From positions 62,001 through 126,000 of the forward strand of contig NZ_CABVHJ010000020.1 of NCBI RefSeq assembly GCF_902497745.1: a stretch of 64,000 nucleotides of DNA, read 5' to 3'. The translations under genes were made by a program, and so were the position numbers. The notes under the pieces were generated by a model, which saw only the letters and a program-made list of their open reading frames with translations, was not told where the DNA came from and did no database searches. The DNA comes from Pseudomonas fluorescens (lineage in GTDB: Bacteria > Pseudomonadota > Gammaproteobacteria > Pseudomonadales > Pseudomonadaceae). Numbering within the stretch: the first letter of the stretch is position 1; every line of letters begins with the position of its first letter. Shown here in pieces: positions 44,095-53,606 of this stretch.

Positions 44095-45054
44095 ATGAAC
44101 AGCCGCTCGCCTGAGGGGGCGAAGCAACAGGGCATGGCGATTATCAGCGCGTTGTTGATTGCGGCCGTGGTGGCGGTGATTGCGGCGGGCATGTTGACGC
44201 GCCAGAGCGTGTCGACCCGTGCGCTGGAGGCGGATCAGCAGCGTGTGCAGGGGCGTTGGCTGGTGCTGGGTGGGTTGGAGATCAGCCGTCAGTTGTTGTG
44301 GGATGCACGTCAGCGCGATCCGTTGACCCGGCTTGATCAGCCGTGGGCGCAGCGTCTCTCCGCGCAAGGTTTTGAAGGACGACTGGAGGATGAGCAGGGC
44401 AAGTTCAACCTGCGCAATCTGGTGGCCAACGAGCGGGTTGATGAGGCGCAGGTGGCGGCGTTTCAGCGCTTGTGTGAGTTGATCGGGGTCAGTGCCGGGT
44501 TGAGTCAGCGTATCAGTCAGCGGGTGATAGCTTCGTACCCGCGACTGCTGAATCTGCAGATGGCCGAGGCGCCGAAAAGTGGTTTTGACAGTGGTCGCGC
44601 CACCTCGCCCAACGCTTCACACAAACCGCAGAACCCGACAATGCCAATGCTGCGCAGCCTTGATGATTTGCGCAGCCTGGACGGCGTGAATGAGGCGGTG
44701 ATGAGCAAACTGGCGCCGTACCTGACGGTGATCCCCGCGACCACTTGGCTCAATGGCAACACGGCCACCGCGCCGGTCTTGGCTGCGTATGTGCCCGGGC
44801 TGTCGCTGGAGCGCGCCAATGCGTTGATCGCCGAGCGCGATGCCGGGCGCTGGTTTATCAACCGGGGTGATTTCGTTAACCGTTTGCGCATGCCGCAACT
44901 GGAGCTGACCAGCGTCAAGGTCGGCATCACCAGTGACTGGTTTCGTCTGCGCGGTGAGGCGCGGCGCGATCAGCGGCGGGTCAGTCTTGAGGCGTTGCTG
45001 CATCGCAGCCAGGACCGCTTGCCGCAGGTGATCTGGTCGCGGGTGGGCGTATGA
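44095..45054 (+). CDS. hxcX: Type II secretion minor pseudopilin GspK-like (HxcX)
   Basis: 319 residues. The N-terminus QQGMAIISALLIAAVVAVIA is pseudopilin-like but lacks Glu5, as is usual for GspK. The body contains EQGKFNLRNLV and two SAM-like helical repeats (LRSLDDLRSLDGVNEAV; LSLERANALIAERDAG). GspK caps the pseudopilus tip with GspI and GspJ. It overlaps hxcY by 4 bp. Confidence 0.9.
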   Translation: MNSRSPEGAKQQGMAIISALLIAAVVAVIAAGMLTRQSVSTRALEADQQRVQGRWLVLGGLEISRQLLWDARQRDPLTRLDQPWAQRLSAQGFEGRLEDEQGKFNLRNLVANERVDEAQVAAFQRLCELIGVSAGLSQRISQRVIASYPRLLNLQMAEAPKSGFDSGRATSPNASHKPQNPTMPMLRSLDDLRSLDGVNEAVMSKLAPYLTVIPATTWLNGNTATAPVLAAYVPGLSLERANALIAERDAGRWFINRGDFVNRLRMPQLELTSVKVGITSDWFRLRGEARRDQRRVSLEALLHRSQDRLPQVIWSRVGV

Positions 45055-46229
45055 GCCAGTTGAAGGTGGCGTTGCCGCCCTTGGCGGAACTGGATCTGCA
45101 CAGTCAATTGCACTGCGCCTGGCTGGATCGACAGGGCCAAGTCACGCGCGAAGAACGCCACAGTCTGGGCCAGTTGAGTCAGTTGCCGAAACTGCCGCCG
45201 CTGGCGTGTTTTCTGCACCCGGCCGACAGCCTGTTGGCGAGTCTCGATTTGCCGCCGCTGCCCGCGAACAAGATTGTCGCGGCGGTGCAGTGTGCGGCGC
45301 AGGCGTTGATGCTTGGCGATAGCAGTGAGATGCACATCGCGCACAGTGCTCGGGATGAGGCTGGGCAAGTGCAGATCGCCTGGGCGCCTCGGCAGCACTT
45401 ATTGCGTTTTGGCCAGTTGCTCAAAAGCGCTGGGTTGAACCTGCGCGGACTCTATCCGGCGCCTTACAGTTTGCCAGTGTTGCCCGGTACCGTGGCGTGC
45501 GTGCAGGACGGGCATTTGTTGTTGCGCGACAGTGTGCAAGCGGCGCGGGTGCAGCCGTTGTTCGATGACGGCCTCGACGGTGTTGTGTGGGAACCGGGCG
45601 TCACTTTGCACTGGATCGGTGAGCAACCGCCGCCGGGCGCTGAGTTGCCGATGATTGATGCGCAGCGCTGGACCGGGCCGCTACCGGGTTGGGGACTGCA
45701 TGGCGCGGTCCAACAGCATCAAACCGAGCATCGCGGCTGGGGCAGGGCGATCGCTTTATCAGCGTTGGCCGTGGCGGTGTGGGTGATCGGATTGAACCTG
45801 TATGCCGCTCGCGAGGCCGGGCAGGGCCAGCAGTTGAAAACCCAGATGAACCTGCGGGTAAAGCAGGCTTTCCCTGAGTTGCCGGTGATTCTCAACCCGT
45901 TACAACAGGCGCGTCAGCAATTGGCGGCGCGGCAGAAGGGCGCGGCGGATGATCCGGCGCAGACTTTCAATCGTCTGGTGTTGCAGGCCGGCAGCGGCAT
46001 GCCGTCGATGGCCGGCAGTGTCGAGCGTTTGGCGTTTGTCGACGGTGTCTTGCAACTGAGTTTGCTGACTGAAGCCCGTCGCGGCGGCAATGATCAGGAG
46101 TGGCAAAGCACCTTGGCCCAGGCCGGTATCAGCGTGACCGCAGACGACGAAGGCTGGACCTTGCGTCCGTCCAGTGAAGCCACCCAAAGCGACAGCGATG
46201 ACAGCGGCGGAGCAGAAGAAGATGAATAA
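45051..46229 (+). CDS. hxcY: Type II secretion platform protein GspL-like (HxcY)
   Basis: 392 residues. A cytoplasmic actin-like region (about 1-230) that binds the ATPase is followed by one membrane helix (AIALSALAVAVWVIGLNLY, about 233-251) and a periplasmic ferredoxin-like domain (VERLAFVDGVLQLSLLTEA). The C-terminus is acidic. It overlaps hxcX and hxcZ by 4 and 8 bp. Confidence 0.88.
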   Translation: MSQLKVALPPLAELDLHSQLHCAWLDRQGQVTREERHSLGQLSQLPKLPPLACFLHPADSLLASLDLPPLPANKIVAAVQCAAQALMLGDSSEMHIAHSARDEAGQVQIAWAPRQHLLRFGQLLKSAGLNLRGLYPAPYSLPVLPGTVACVQDGHLLLRDSVQAARVQPLFDDGLDGVVWEPGVTLHWIGEQPPPGAELPMIDAQRWTGPLPGWGLHGAVQQHQTEHRGWGRAIALSALAVAVWVIGLNLYAAREAGQGQQLKTQMNLRVKQAFPELPVILNPLQQARQQLAARQKGAADDPAQTFNRLVLQAGSGMPSMAGSVERLAFVDGVLQLSLLTEARRGGNDQEWQSTLAQAGISVTADDEGWTLRPSSEATQSDSDDSGGAEEDE

Positions 46230-46767
46230 GGCCTCGCTCGCGTTGTACCGCGCCAAGTGGCAACGCTTTAACGCTCAGGTGCAGGCCCGTTGGCAGCCGT
46301 TGGCGCTGCGCGAAAAACGCATGGTCGGCGGCATGGCCATCGCGCTGGTCGGCCTGCTGCTGTGGGTCGCGCTGATCCAGCCACCGCTGAAGAAAATCAC
46401 CTATTGGCAAACCGAAACGCCAAAGCTGCGCGCCCAGACTGAAGCGCTGGAAGTGCTGTTGCGCGAAGTCAGCGTGCGCCCGGACGGGCAAAGCGTGGCG
46501 CAGTCGCTGGAGCAAACCCTGCAGGCTAGCGGCATGGCGGGGCATTACCAATTACAGGAGGCACAGGGCGCCTGGCAATTGACCTTCGACGCCGCGCCGG
46601 CCGACGCCGTGCTCGACTGGCTGTTGAGCAACCCGGCACAACTTTCTCTGCAAGTGGTCGAGGCCCGTTTGCAACGCGCAGACAACCCCTCGACCGAAGT
46701 CACCGCCGGCACTTTGTCAGGCACCGTTCGCATGGATCAGGCGCTGGGCGCTAAGGAAGCTTCATGA
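46222..46767 (+). CDS. hxcZ: Type II secretion platform protein GspM-like (HxcZ)
   Basis: 181 residues from the ATG at 46222, served by an AGAAGAAG stretch in the end of hxcY; an ATG at 46198 is possible. Cytoplasmic start, membrane helix (MVGGMAIALVGLLLWVALI, about 34-52), periplasmic coiled region and small alpha/beta domain. It pairs with GspL. The stop overlaps hxcQ by 4 bp. Confidence 0.87.
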   Translation: MNKASLALYRAKWQRFNAQVQARWQPLALREKRMVGGMAIALVGLLLWVALIQPPLKKITYWQTETPKLRAQTEALEVLLREVSVRPDGQSVAQSLEQTLQASGMAGHYQLQEAQGAWQLTFDAAPADAVLDWLLSNPAQLSLQVVEARLQRADNPSTEVTAGTLSGTVRMDQALGAKEAS

Positions 46768-49133
46768 AGGGGTCAGGATCCAAACCGGCACGTCTGGCGT
46801 TGCCGATGCTGCTGATGGCGTTGAGCGCGTGCAGCAACACCACTACACCGCAAAACCAGCCGCCGTTGCTGGTCGACAGTGAACTGGGCCGGCCGTTGGC
46901 CAATACCCAGCGCAGCGGCGACGCGGTGCTCGACCGCGAACGTGCGCAGGCGCAGGCGCGACCTGTGCCGAAGCAATTGCACAACATCAGCAAGAGTGCG
47001 CGCAGTGGGGCGGCGGCGTCGGGCATTGCCTTGCCGAGCAATCCGTTGGGCGATCAACCGGTGACGCTGAATTTTGTCGATGCGGATATTCAAGCGGTGG
47101 TGCGGGCGTTAGCGCGTTCGACAGGGCAGCAGTTTCTGGTCGACCCTCGGGTCAAGGGCACGTTGACGCTGGTGTCGGAAGGTCAGGTGCCAGCGCGGCA
47201 GGCTTACGACATGTTGCTGGCGGCGTTGCGCATGCAGGGTTTCAGCGTGGTTGATGTAGGCGGTGTGGCGCAGGTGGTGCCGGAGGCGGATGCGAAGTTG
47301 CTGGGTGGGCCGATCTACAGCGCCGACAAACCGGCCGGTAACGGCATGCTCACGCGCACGTTTCGCCTGCAATACGAAAACGCGGTGAACCTGATTCCGG
47401 TGCTGCGGCCGATCGTTTCGCCGAACAATCCGATCAACGCCTACCCCGGCAACAACACCATCGTCATCACTGATTACTCTGAGAACCTGACCCGCGTTGC
47501 GCAGTTGATCGCGAGCATTGATTCGCCGAGCGCGATCGACACCGATGTGGTGCAGATCCAGAACGGCATCGCCGCTGACATCGCGCCGATGGTGGCGGAT
47601 TTGCTCGATGCGCCGGGCAATGATCCGACGCAGAAAATCGCCGTGATTGGTGATCCGCGTTCCAATACCATCATCATTCGCGCCGGCAGTCCGGAGCGTA
47701 CGGAGCTGGCGCGCAATCTGATCTACAAACTGGATAACGCGCAGAGCAATCCGAGCAATCTGCATGTGGTTTATCTGCGTAACGCGCAAGCGGCGAAACT
47801 GGCGCAGGCACTGCGTGGTTTGCTCACGGGCGAGAGTGATAGCGGCACCAGTGACAGCGCTCGTTCGGTGCTTAGTGCGATGGGCGCAAGTACCGGCGGT
47901 AGTGCTGGGCAGAACGGTCAGAGCGGCACGCAAAGCAGCGGCACAACAACCACTAATAGCAGCGGCAGCACGGGCGGCAGTTACGCTCAGGGCAGCAGTG
48001 GCAGCGCAACTGGCAGTGGCGGTGCGCAAAGCAGCGAACAGAACGTCGCCTTCAGCGCCGGTGGCGTGACCATTCAGGCTGACGCCACCACCAACACCTT
48101 GCTGATTTCCGCGCCGGAGCCGTTGTACCGCAACCTGCGCGAGGTGATCGATCTGCTTGACCAGCGCCGCGCGCAAGTGGTGATCGAAAGCCTGATCGTC
48201 GAAGTCGGCGAGGACGATGCCAGTGAGTTCGGCGTGCAGTGGCAGACCGGTAATCTCGGTGGCAACGGCGTGATCGGTGGCGCGAATCTGGGTGGTTCGG
48301 GGCTCAACACCAACGGCAAGACCAGCATCGACGTGCTGCCGCAAGGTTTGAACCTGGGCTACGTCAACGGCACCGTGGATATTCCCGGGATCGGCAAGAT
48401 TCTTGACCTGAAGGTGCTGGCCCGCGCGTTGAAGAGCAAGGGCGGCACCAACGTGTTGTCGACGCCGAACCTGCTGACCCTCGACAACGAGGCGGCGAGT
48501 ATTTTTGTTGGCCAGACCATTCCGTTTGTCAGCGGCAGTTACGTCACTGGCGGTGGCGGCACCAGCAATAACCCGTTCCAGACCGTGACCCGTGAAGAGG
48601 TGGGCTTGAAGCTCAACGTGCGCCCGCAGATTTCCGAGGGCGGCACGGTCAAGCTCGATATCTATCAGGAAGTCAGCAGCATTGATGAGCGGGCTTCGGC
48701 CAGTGCCAATTCTGCGGGGATCGTCACCAACAAACGTGCGATCGACACCAGCATTCTGCTGGATGACGGGCAGATCATGGTGCTGGGCGGGTTGCTGCAG
48801 GACGGTTACAGCCAGAGCAATGACGCGGTGCCTTGGCTGGGCAGTCTGCCGGGAATCGGCGCGCTGTTTCGCAACGAACGCCGGGCGATTACCAAGACCA
48901 ACCTGATGGTGTTCCTGCGCCCTTACATCATCCGTGACAGCGAAGCGGGGCGCAGCATCACCCTCAATCGCTACGATTTCATGCGCCGTGCGCAGGGCGG
49001 TTTGCAGCCGGAACGCAGCTGGGCGATGCCGGACATGCAGGCGCCACAGTTGCCGACGGCGGCGCAGGGTGTGCCGGCGGTTTTACCGGCATCGGGTCCG
49101 CGCGCCACTATCAAAGCGGTGCCGATCCAATGA
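46764..49133 (+). CDS. hxcQ: Type II secretion secretin GspD-like lipoprotein (HxcQ)
   Basis: 789 residues. The signal ends in a lipobox (LMALSAC), so the secretin is lipid-anchored; HxcQ of P. aeruginosa is known to be such a self-piloting liposecretin. N0 (NFVDADIQAVVRALARSTGQ), N1-N3 repeats follow, with a Ser/Gly/Thr/Gln-rich insertion (about 375-425) inside N3, then the secretin core (VVIESLIVEVGEDDASEFGV to AITKTNLMVFLRPYII). A C-terminal tail rich in Pro/Ala follows. Forms the outer-membrane pore. Confidence 0.93.
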   Translation: MKGSGSKPARLALPMLLMALSACSNTTTPQNQPPLLVDSELGRPLANTQRSGDAVLDRERAQAQARPVPKQLHNISKSARSGAAASGIALPSNPLGDQPVTLNFVDADIQAVVRALARSTGQQFLVDPRVKGTLTLVSEGQVPARQAYDMLLAALRMQGFSVVDVGGVAQVVPEADAKLLGGPIYSADKPAGNGMLTRTFRLQYENAVNLIPVLRPIVSPNNPINAYPGNNTIVITDYSENLTRVAQLIASIDSPSAIDTDVVQIQNGIAADIAPMVADLLDAPGNDPTQKIAVIGDPRSNTIIIRAGSPERTELARNLIYKLDNAQSNPSNLHVVYLRNAQAAKLAQALRGLLTGESDSGTSDSARSVLSAMGASTGGSAGQNGQSGTQSSGTTTTNSSGSTGGSYAQGSSGSATGSGGAQSSEQNVAFSAGGVTIQADATTNTLLISAPEPLYRNLREVIDLLDQRRAQVVIESLIVEVGEDDASEFGVQWQTGNLGGNGVIGGANLGGSGLNTNGKTSIDVLPQGLNLGYVNGTVDIPGIGKILDLKVLARALKSKGGTNVLSTPNLLTLDNEAASIFVGQTIPFVSGSYVTGGGGTSNNPFQTVTREEVGLKLNVRPQISEGGTVKLDIYQEVSSIDERASASANSAGIVTNKRAIDTSILLDDGQIMVLGGLLQDGYSQSNDAVPWLGSLPGIGALFRNERRAITKTNLMVFLRPYIIRDSEAGRSITLNRYDFMRRAQGGLQPERSWAMPDMQAPQLPTAAQGVPAVLPASGPRATIKAVPIQ

Positions 49134-49167
49134 CTCCGCCATCGCCTCTTGATCTGGAAAACCGACC

Positions 49168-49266
49168 TGTAGGAGCTGCCGAAGGCTGCGATCTTTTGAT
49201 CCTGCTCTTCGACGGACCCAAACGACCAAAGATCAAAAGATCGCAGCCTTCGGCAGCTCCTACAGG
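49168..49266. repeat. REP palindrome pair inside the hxc operon
   Basis: Inverted REP copies of the GCAGCCTTCGGC type fill the 151-bp gap between hxcQ and hxcR, the only sizeable gap in the hxcT-hxcS operon. Confidence 0.9.
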
Positions 49267-49284
49267 GATTGGGGAGGGCATGAG

Positions 49285-50691
49285 ATGAGTTCGCTGCCTT
49301 ACGCCTGGGCCAAGGCGCAGCGCATTCTGTTGTGCGATGGCGTGTTGACGGTGTGTCCGTCGACGCCGGGCTGGTCGATCAGTGAAGCGCGGCGGCAGTT
49401 CGGCGCGACCACGATTCAGCGGGTGCGCGATGACGAACTCGATGGCTTGCTCGCCAGCGCGTACGCCGACACCGGCAGCGCGGCGGCGGTGGTCGGTGCA
49501 GCAGAAAACGAAGTCGATCTCGACCGACTGATGCAGGACATGCCGGAAATCACCGACCTGCTCGACACCCAGGACGGCGCGCCGGTCATCCGCATGATCA
49601 ACGCCTTGCTCACCCAAGCGGCACGCGATGAGGCCAGCGACATTCACATCGAACCGTTCGAAACCCATTCCGTGGTGCGTTACCGGGTCGACGGCACCCT
49701 GCGCGATGTGGTCTCGCCGCGCAAGGCTTTACATGGCGCGCTGGTGTCGCGGATCAAGATCATGGCGCAGCTCGACATCGCCGAAAAACGCCTGCCGCAG
49801 GACGGTCGCATCGCTTTACGGGTGGCCGGGCGGCCGATCGACATTCGTGTTTCCACAGTGCCGACCGGGCATGGTGAAAGGGTGGTGATGCGTCTGCTCG
49901 ATAAACAGGCCGGGCGTCTGCATCTGGAAACCCTCGGCATGGACGCGCAGGTGTTGGCCAAACTCGATCACCTGATTCGCCAGCCCCACGGCATCGTTTT
50001 GGTCACCGGGCCAACCGGCAGCGGCAAAACCACCAGCCTCTACGCCGCACTGGCCCGGCTCGACGCGAGTACCAGCAATATCCTCACCGTGGAAGACCCG
50101 GTGGAATATGACCTGCCGGGGATCAGTCAGATTCAGGTCAACGCCAAGATCGACATGACCTTTGCCTTGGCGCTGCGTGCGATTTTGCGGCAAGACCCTG
50201 ACATCATCATGATCGGCGAAATCCGCGATCTGGAGACCGCGCAAATCGCCGTGCAAGCCTCGCTGACCGGTCACCTGGTGCTGGCGACTTTGCACACCAA
50301 CGACGCGGTGTCGGCGGTCAACCGCTTGATCGACATGGGCGTTGAGCCATTCCTGCTGGCCTCGTCGATGCTCGGCGTGCTCGCGCAACGCTTGGTGCGA
50401 CGCCTGTGCAATCAGTGCAAACAGGAAGACCCAACGGCACCGGGCACCTGGCGCCCGGTCGGCTGCCCGGCGTGCAATCAAACCGGTTACAGCGGCCGCA
50501 CCGGCATCCACGAATTGTTCTGCATCGACGACGACATCCGCACCCTGATTCACCAAGGGGCAGGGGAGCAGGCCTTGCGCGCATCCGCTGCCAAAGCCGG
50601 GATGTTCAGCCTGCGTGAGGACGGTGAACGCTGGATCCGCAGCGGCGCCACCGCGCCAGAAGAAATCTTACGCGTGACACGGGACGCCTGA
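49285..50691 (+). CDS. hxcR: Type II secretion ATPase GspE-like (HxcR)
   Basis: 468 residues, GGGGAGGG before the ATG. Walker [16 protein letters not shown] (about 242-250), Asp box [10 protein letters not shown], Walker [14 protein letters not shown], His box [14 protein letters not shown], and a zinc site of the GspE type (CNQCK...[12 protein letters not shown]). It powers pseudopilus assembly at the inner face of the membrane. The TGATG junction couples it to hxcS. Confidence 0.94.
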   Translation: MSSLPYAWAKAQRILLCDGVLTVCPSTPGWSISEARRQFGATTIQRVRDDELDGLLASAYADTGSAAAVVGAAENEVDLDRLMQDMPEITDLLDTQDGAPVIRMINALLTQAARDEASDIHIEPFETHSVVRYRVDGTLRDVVSPRKALHGALVSRIKIMAQLDIAEKRLPQDGRIALRVAGRPIDIRVSTVPTGHGERVVMRLLDKQAGRLHLETLGMDAQVLAKLDHLIRQPHGIVLVTGPTGSGKTTSLYAALARLDASTSNILTVEDPVEYDLPGISQIQVNAKIDMTFALALRAILRQDPDIIMIGEIRDLETAQIAVQASLTGHLVLATLHTNDAVSAVNRLIDMGVEPFLLASSMLGVLAQRLVRRLCNQCKQEDPTAPGTWRPVGCPACNQTGYSGRTGIHELFCIDDDIRTLIHQGAGEQALRASAAKAGMFSLREDGERWIRSGATAPEEILRVTRDA

Positions 50692-51899
50692 TGAATCGCT
50701 ATCGTTTTGAAGCCGCCGACGCGACCGGCAAGATCGAGTCCGGGCACCTTGAGGCGGACAGCCAGGCTGCCGCGTTCACAACGTTACGCGGGCGCGGTTT
50801 GACCGCGTTGTCAGTGCATAAGGAAAGCAACGTTGCCCAGCACGGCGGCGGGTTGTTCAGCGCCAAACTCTCGGACAACGATCTGGCCTGGGCCACACGG
50901 CAACTGGCGAGTCTGCTCGGCGCCAGCCTGCCGTTGGAGGCGGCGCTGAGTGCCACAGTCGAACAGGCCGAGAAAAAGCACGTCGCGCACACCCTCAGCG
51001 CGGTGCGTGCCGATGTGCGCAGTGGCATGCGTCTGGCGGAATCGCTGGCGGCGCGGCCACGGGATTTTCCCGAGATCTATCGCGCGTTGATTGCGGCGGG
51101 GGAAGAGTCTGGTGATCTGGCGCAGGTGATGGAACGGCTGGCGGATTACATCGAAGAACGCAACAACCTGCGCGGCAAGATCCTCACCGCGTTTATTTAT
51201 CCGGGTGTGGTTGGTCTGGTGTCGATCGGTATCGTGATTTTCCTGCTCAGTTATGTGGTGCCGCAGGTGGTCAGCGCGTTTTCTCAGGCGCGGCAGGATT
51301 TGCCGGGGTTGACCTTGGCGATGCTCAACGCCAGTGATTTCATAAGGGAGTGGGGCTGGTTGTGTGCGGCGATCATCGCAGGCGCGTTCTGGAGTTGGCG
51401 CCTGTATCTGCGCAATCCGGCGGCACGCTTGAGTTGGCATCATCGGGTGCTGAAATTGCCGCTGTTCGGGCGCTTCATCCTCGGTCTGAACACCGCGCGT
51501 TTCGCCTCGACGTTGGCAATTCTCGGCGGCGCCGGGGTGCCGTTGTTGCGCGCACTGGAGGCGGCGCGGCAGACCTTGTCCAATGATCGCTTGAGTTTGA
51601 GCGTCACTGAGGCCACGGCCAAGGTGCGCGAGGGCGTGAACCTGGCGGCAGCGTTGCGGGTGGAGAACGTGTTTCCACCGGTGCTGATTCATTTGATCGC
51701 CAGTGGCGAAAAAACCGGGTCGTTGCCACCGATGCTTGAGCGTGCGGCGCAGACCTTGTCGCGTGATATCGAGCGGCGGGCAATGGGCATGACCGCGCTG
51801 CTGGAGCCGCTGATGATTGTGGTGATGGGCGGGGTGGTGCTGGTGATTGTGATGGCGGTGTTGTTGCCGATCATTGAGATCAATCAGCTAGTCCAGTAG
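50691..51899 (+). CDS. hxcS: Type II secretion inner-membrane protein GspF-like (HxcS)
   Basis: 402 residues with two GspF/PilC domains (LASLLGASLPLEAALSATVE; TLAILGGAGVPLLRALEAAR) and three membrane helices (about 170-190, 218-235, 372-395). Typical motifs: IYRALIAAGEESGDL and LIHLIASGEKTGSLP. Last gene of the hxc operon. Confidence 0.93.
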   Translation: MNRYRFEAADATGKIESGHLEADSQAAAFTTLRGRGLTALSVHKESNVAQHGGGLFSAKLSDNDLAWATRQLASLLGASLPLEAALSATVEQAEKKHVAHTLSAVRADVRSGMRLAESLAARPRDFPEIYRALIAAGEESGDLAQVMERLADYIEERNNLRGKILTAFIYPGVVGLVSIGIVIFLLSYVVPQVVSAFSQARQDLPGLTLAMLNASDFIREWGWLCAAIIAGAFWSWRLYLRNPAARLSWHHRVLKLPLFGRFILGLNTARFASTLAILGGAGVPLLRALEAARQTLSNDRLSLSVTEATAKVREGVNLAAALRVENVFPPVLIHLIASGEKTGSLPPMLERAAQTLSRDIERRAMGMTALLEPLMIVVMGGVVLVIVMAVLLPIIEINQLVQ

Positions 51900-52397
51900 T
51901 GGTGTGTCTGATGTCTTGGTGGTGGCTGGACTGGCCCATTCGCGAGCAGGCTCGCTCCCACAGTGTTCTGTGTTGTGAAGTCAATTGCATTAACAAACTT
52001 AGTCCCTGTGGGAGCGAGCCTGCTCGCGAAGAGGCCAGTCAGGCCAATAGATAATTCAAAGTTTTTGCAAAAGATTCTCCATCACCCGAGCCATGTTTCC
52101 CCCATCCTCGGGTTCTCCTTTCTGTCATCTGCAACCACCCGCCAACGCCTCCAGCCCGATTCCGCCAAACCCCTGATCCAGACCCTTCGCCAGCCCCCGC
52201 AAACACCCGAGAAAATCCCTTCAGAAACACCGCGCACCTCCCGAGGTTTTTTCCTTTATCTGTCACCGGAAACTGCGAATTTCTCAGTGCGACTTAACCA
52301 AGGCCAACGCTAGCGAGGGCCCCGGTGAGTCCTCCCAGTGTCATGCAAGTCACCCGAAAACCTGTGTTCCCAAACCTAGTTGAAAAGGAGATTCTTC
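51900..52397. other. Intergenic region between hxcS and the first DING gene
   Basis: 498 bp. It holds a REP pair (51936-52030) and then about 360 bp that should contain the DING promoter. A CTGTCAC at 52260 is a half-match to a Pho box, but the second half-site is out of register. AAAAGGAG (52384-52390) is the ribosome-binding site. Confidence 0.45.
51936..52030. repeat. REP/REPIN palindrome pair (GCGAGC type)
   Basis: TTCGCGAGCAGGCTCGCTCC and its inverse with a ~50-nt spacer, directly after hxcS. Confidence 0.85.
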
Positions 52398-53510
52398 ATG
52401 TTCAAGCGCACTCTGATCGCAGCTTCCCTGACCGTCGCCGCTCTGGCTTCCGCTCAAGCCATGGCTGTTACCGGTGGTGGTGCAACTCTGCCTGCCGCTC
52501 TGTACAAAGGTTCTGCCGACAGCATCCTGCCAGCCAACTTCTCCTACGCCGCCATCGGTAGCGGCGGTGGCAAAACCGCTTTCCTGACCAACAACCCGGC
52601 CGGCTTCAGCACCACCGGCACTGTGCACTTCGCGGGTAGCGACTCGATCCTCAGCGCTGCGGAACTCAACACCTACACCACCACTTACGGTGCTTCGTTC
52701 GGTCCGTTGATCCAGCTGCCTTCGGTAGCCACTTCGGTTGCCATTCCGTACAAAAAGGCCGGTCAGACCGCTCTGAACCTGACCAGCGCTCAGCTGTGCG
52801 ATGCCTTCTCCGGCGCTAAAACCACTTGGGGCGCTCTGCTCGGCACTGCTGATACCACCCCGATCCGCGTGGTTTATCGCAACGTTTCCAGCGGCACTTC
52901 GGAAATCCTCAGCCGTCACTTGAACTCGGTCTGCCCGACCCAGTTCGCCACCAGCACCACCTTCACCAACGCTCGTCTGCCAGCCGGTTCGGCACTGCCG
53001 TCGAACTGGGTTGGCGTCGCCAACACTTCCGACGTCGCCACTACCGTGAACGCGGTTGACGGCTCGATCGGTTATGTCGGTCCGGATGGTGTTGACGCTA
53101 CCAGCAACGCTGTTGTTGCTCGCGTCAACGGCGTACAGCCAACTTCGCTGAACGTAACTCTGGCACTGTCGTCGGTGTCGGCTCCTTCGACTCCTGCCCA
53201 GGCTGCCAACCCTGCCAACTGGTCGCCAGTGGTGGCTAACCCGGCTTCGGGTTACAAACTGGCCGCCTACACCAACTTCATCTTCGGCCAGTGCTACAAG
53301 GACGCAGCCGTGGCCGCCGATGTCAAAGCTTTCCTGACCACTCACTACAGCATCCCTGGCAACAACACAGCGACTCAGGCTCACAAATTCGTCGCTGTGC
53401 CTAACGCCTGGAAAAACGCTGTGACTGCCAACTTCATCACCAACTCTTCGGGCAACAACCTGGACATCAACAACGCCAGCGTCTGCAACGCTATCGGTCG
53501 TCCTTTGTAA
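52398..53510 (+). CDS. DING-family / PstS-like phosphate-binding protein, copy 1
   Basis: 370 residues. A signal peptide is cleaved near ASAQAMA, giving a mature start VTGGGATLPAALY in place of the usual DINGGGATLP. PstS-type phosphate-binding features: GSDSILSAAEL, VATSVAIPYKK, VVYRNVSSGTSEI and a C-terminal CNAIGRPL as in DING proteins. DING proteins are secreted, bind phosphate and are induced when phosphate is scarce; proximity to Hxc suggests it is a cargo of this secretion system. Export route is inference. Confidence 0.88.
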   Translation: MFKRTLIAASLTVAALASAQAMAVTGGGATLPAALYKGSADSILPANFSYAAIGSGGGKTAFLTNNPAGFSTTGTVHFAGSDSILSAAELNTYTTTYGASFGPLIQLPSVATSVAIPYKKAGQTALNLTSAQLCDAFSGAKTTWGALLGTADTTPIRVVYRNVSSGTSEILSRHLNSVCPTQFATSTTFTNARLPAGSALPSNWVGVANTSDVATTVNAVDGSIGYVGPDGVDATSNAVVARVNGVQPTSLNVTLALSSVSAPSTPAQAANPANWSPVVANPASGYKLAAYTNFIFGQCYKDAAVAADVKAFLTTHYSIPGNNTATQAHKFVAVPNAWKNAVTANFITNSSGNNLDINNASVCNAIGRPL

Positions 53511-53534
53511 GTCGGTTGGTTCAGTCTGATGTGT

Positions 53535-53570
53535 AGATGGCGGCCCTTCGGGGCTGCCATTTTTTTTGGC
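53535..53570 (+). terminator. Terminator/attenuator between the two DING genes
   Basis: GGCGGCCCTTCGGGGCTGCC hairpin followed by eight T. It allows higher expression of copy 1 than of copy 2 if both come from one promoter. Confidence 0.85.
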
Positions 53571-53606
53571 TCCCGTTTGCGGGGGCGTTCGATAAGGAGA
53601 TTGAGC

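Noticed and set aside
52260-52355. Possible Pho boxes before DING copy 1 (CTGTCAC at 52260, GTGTCAT near 52338)
   Set aside because: Half-sites are not repeated at 11-bp spacing; a PhoB matrix scan would be needed.
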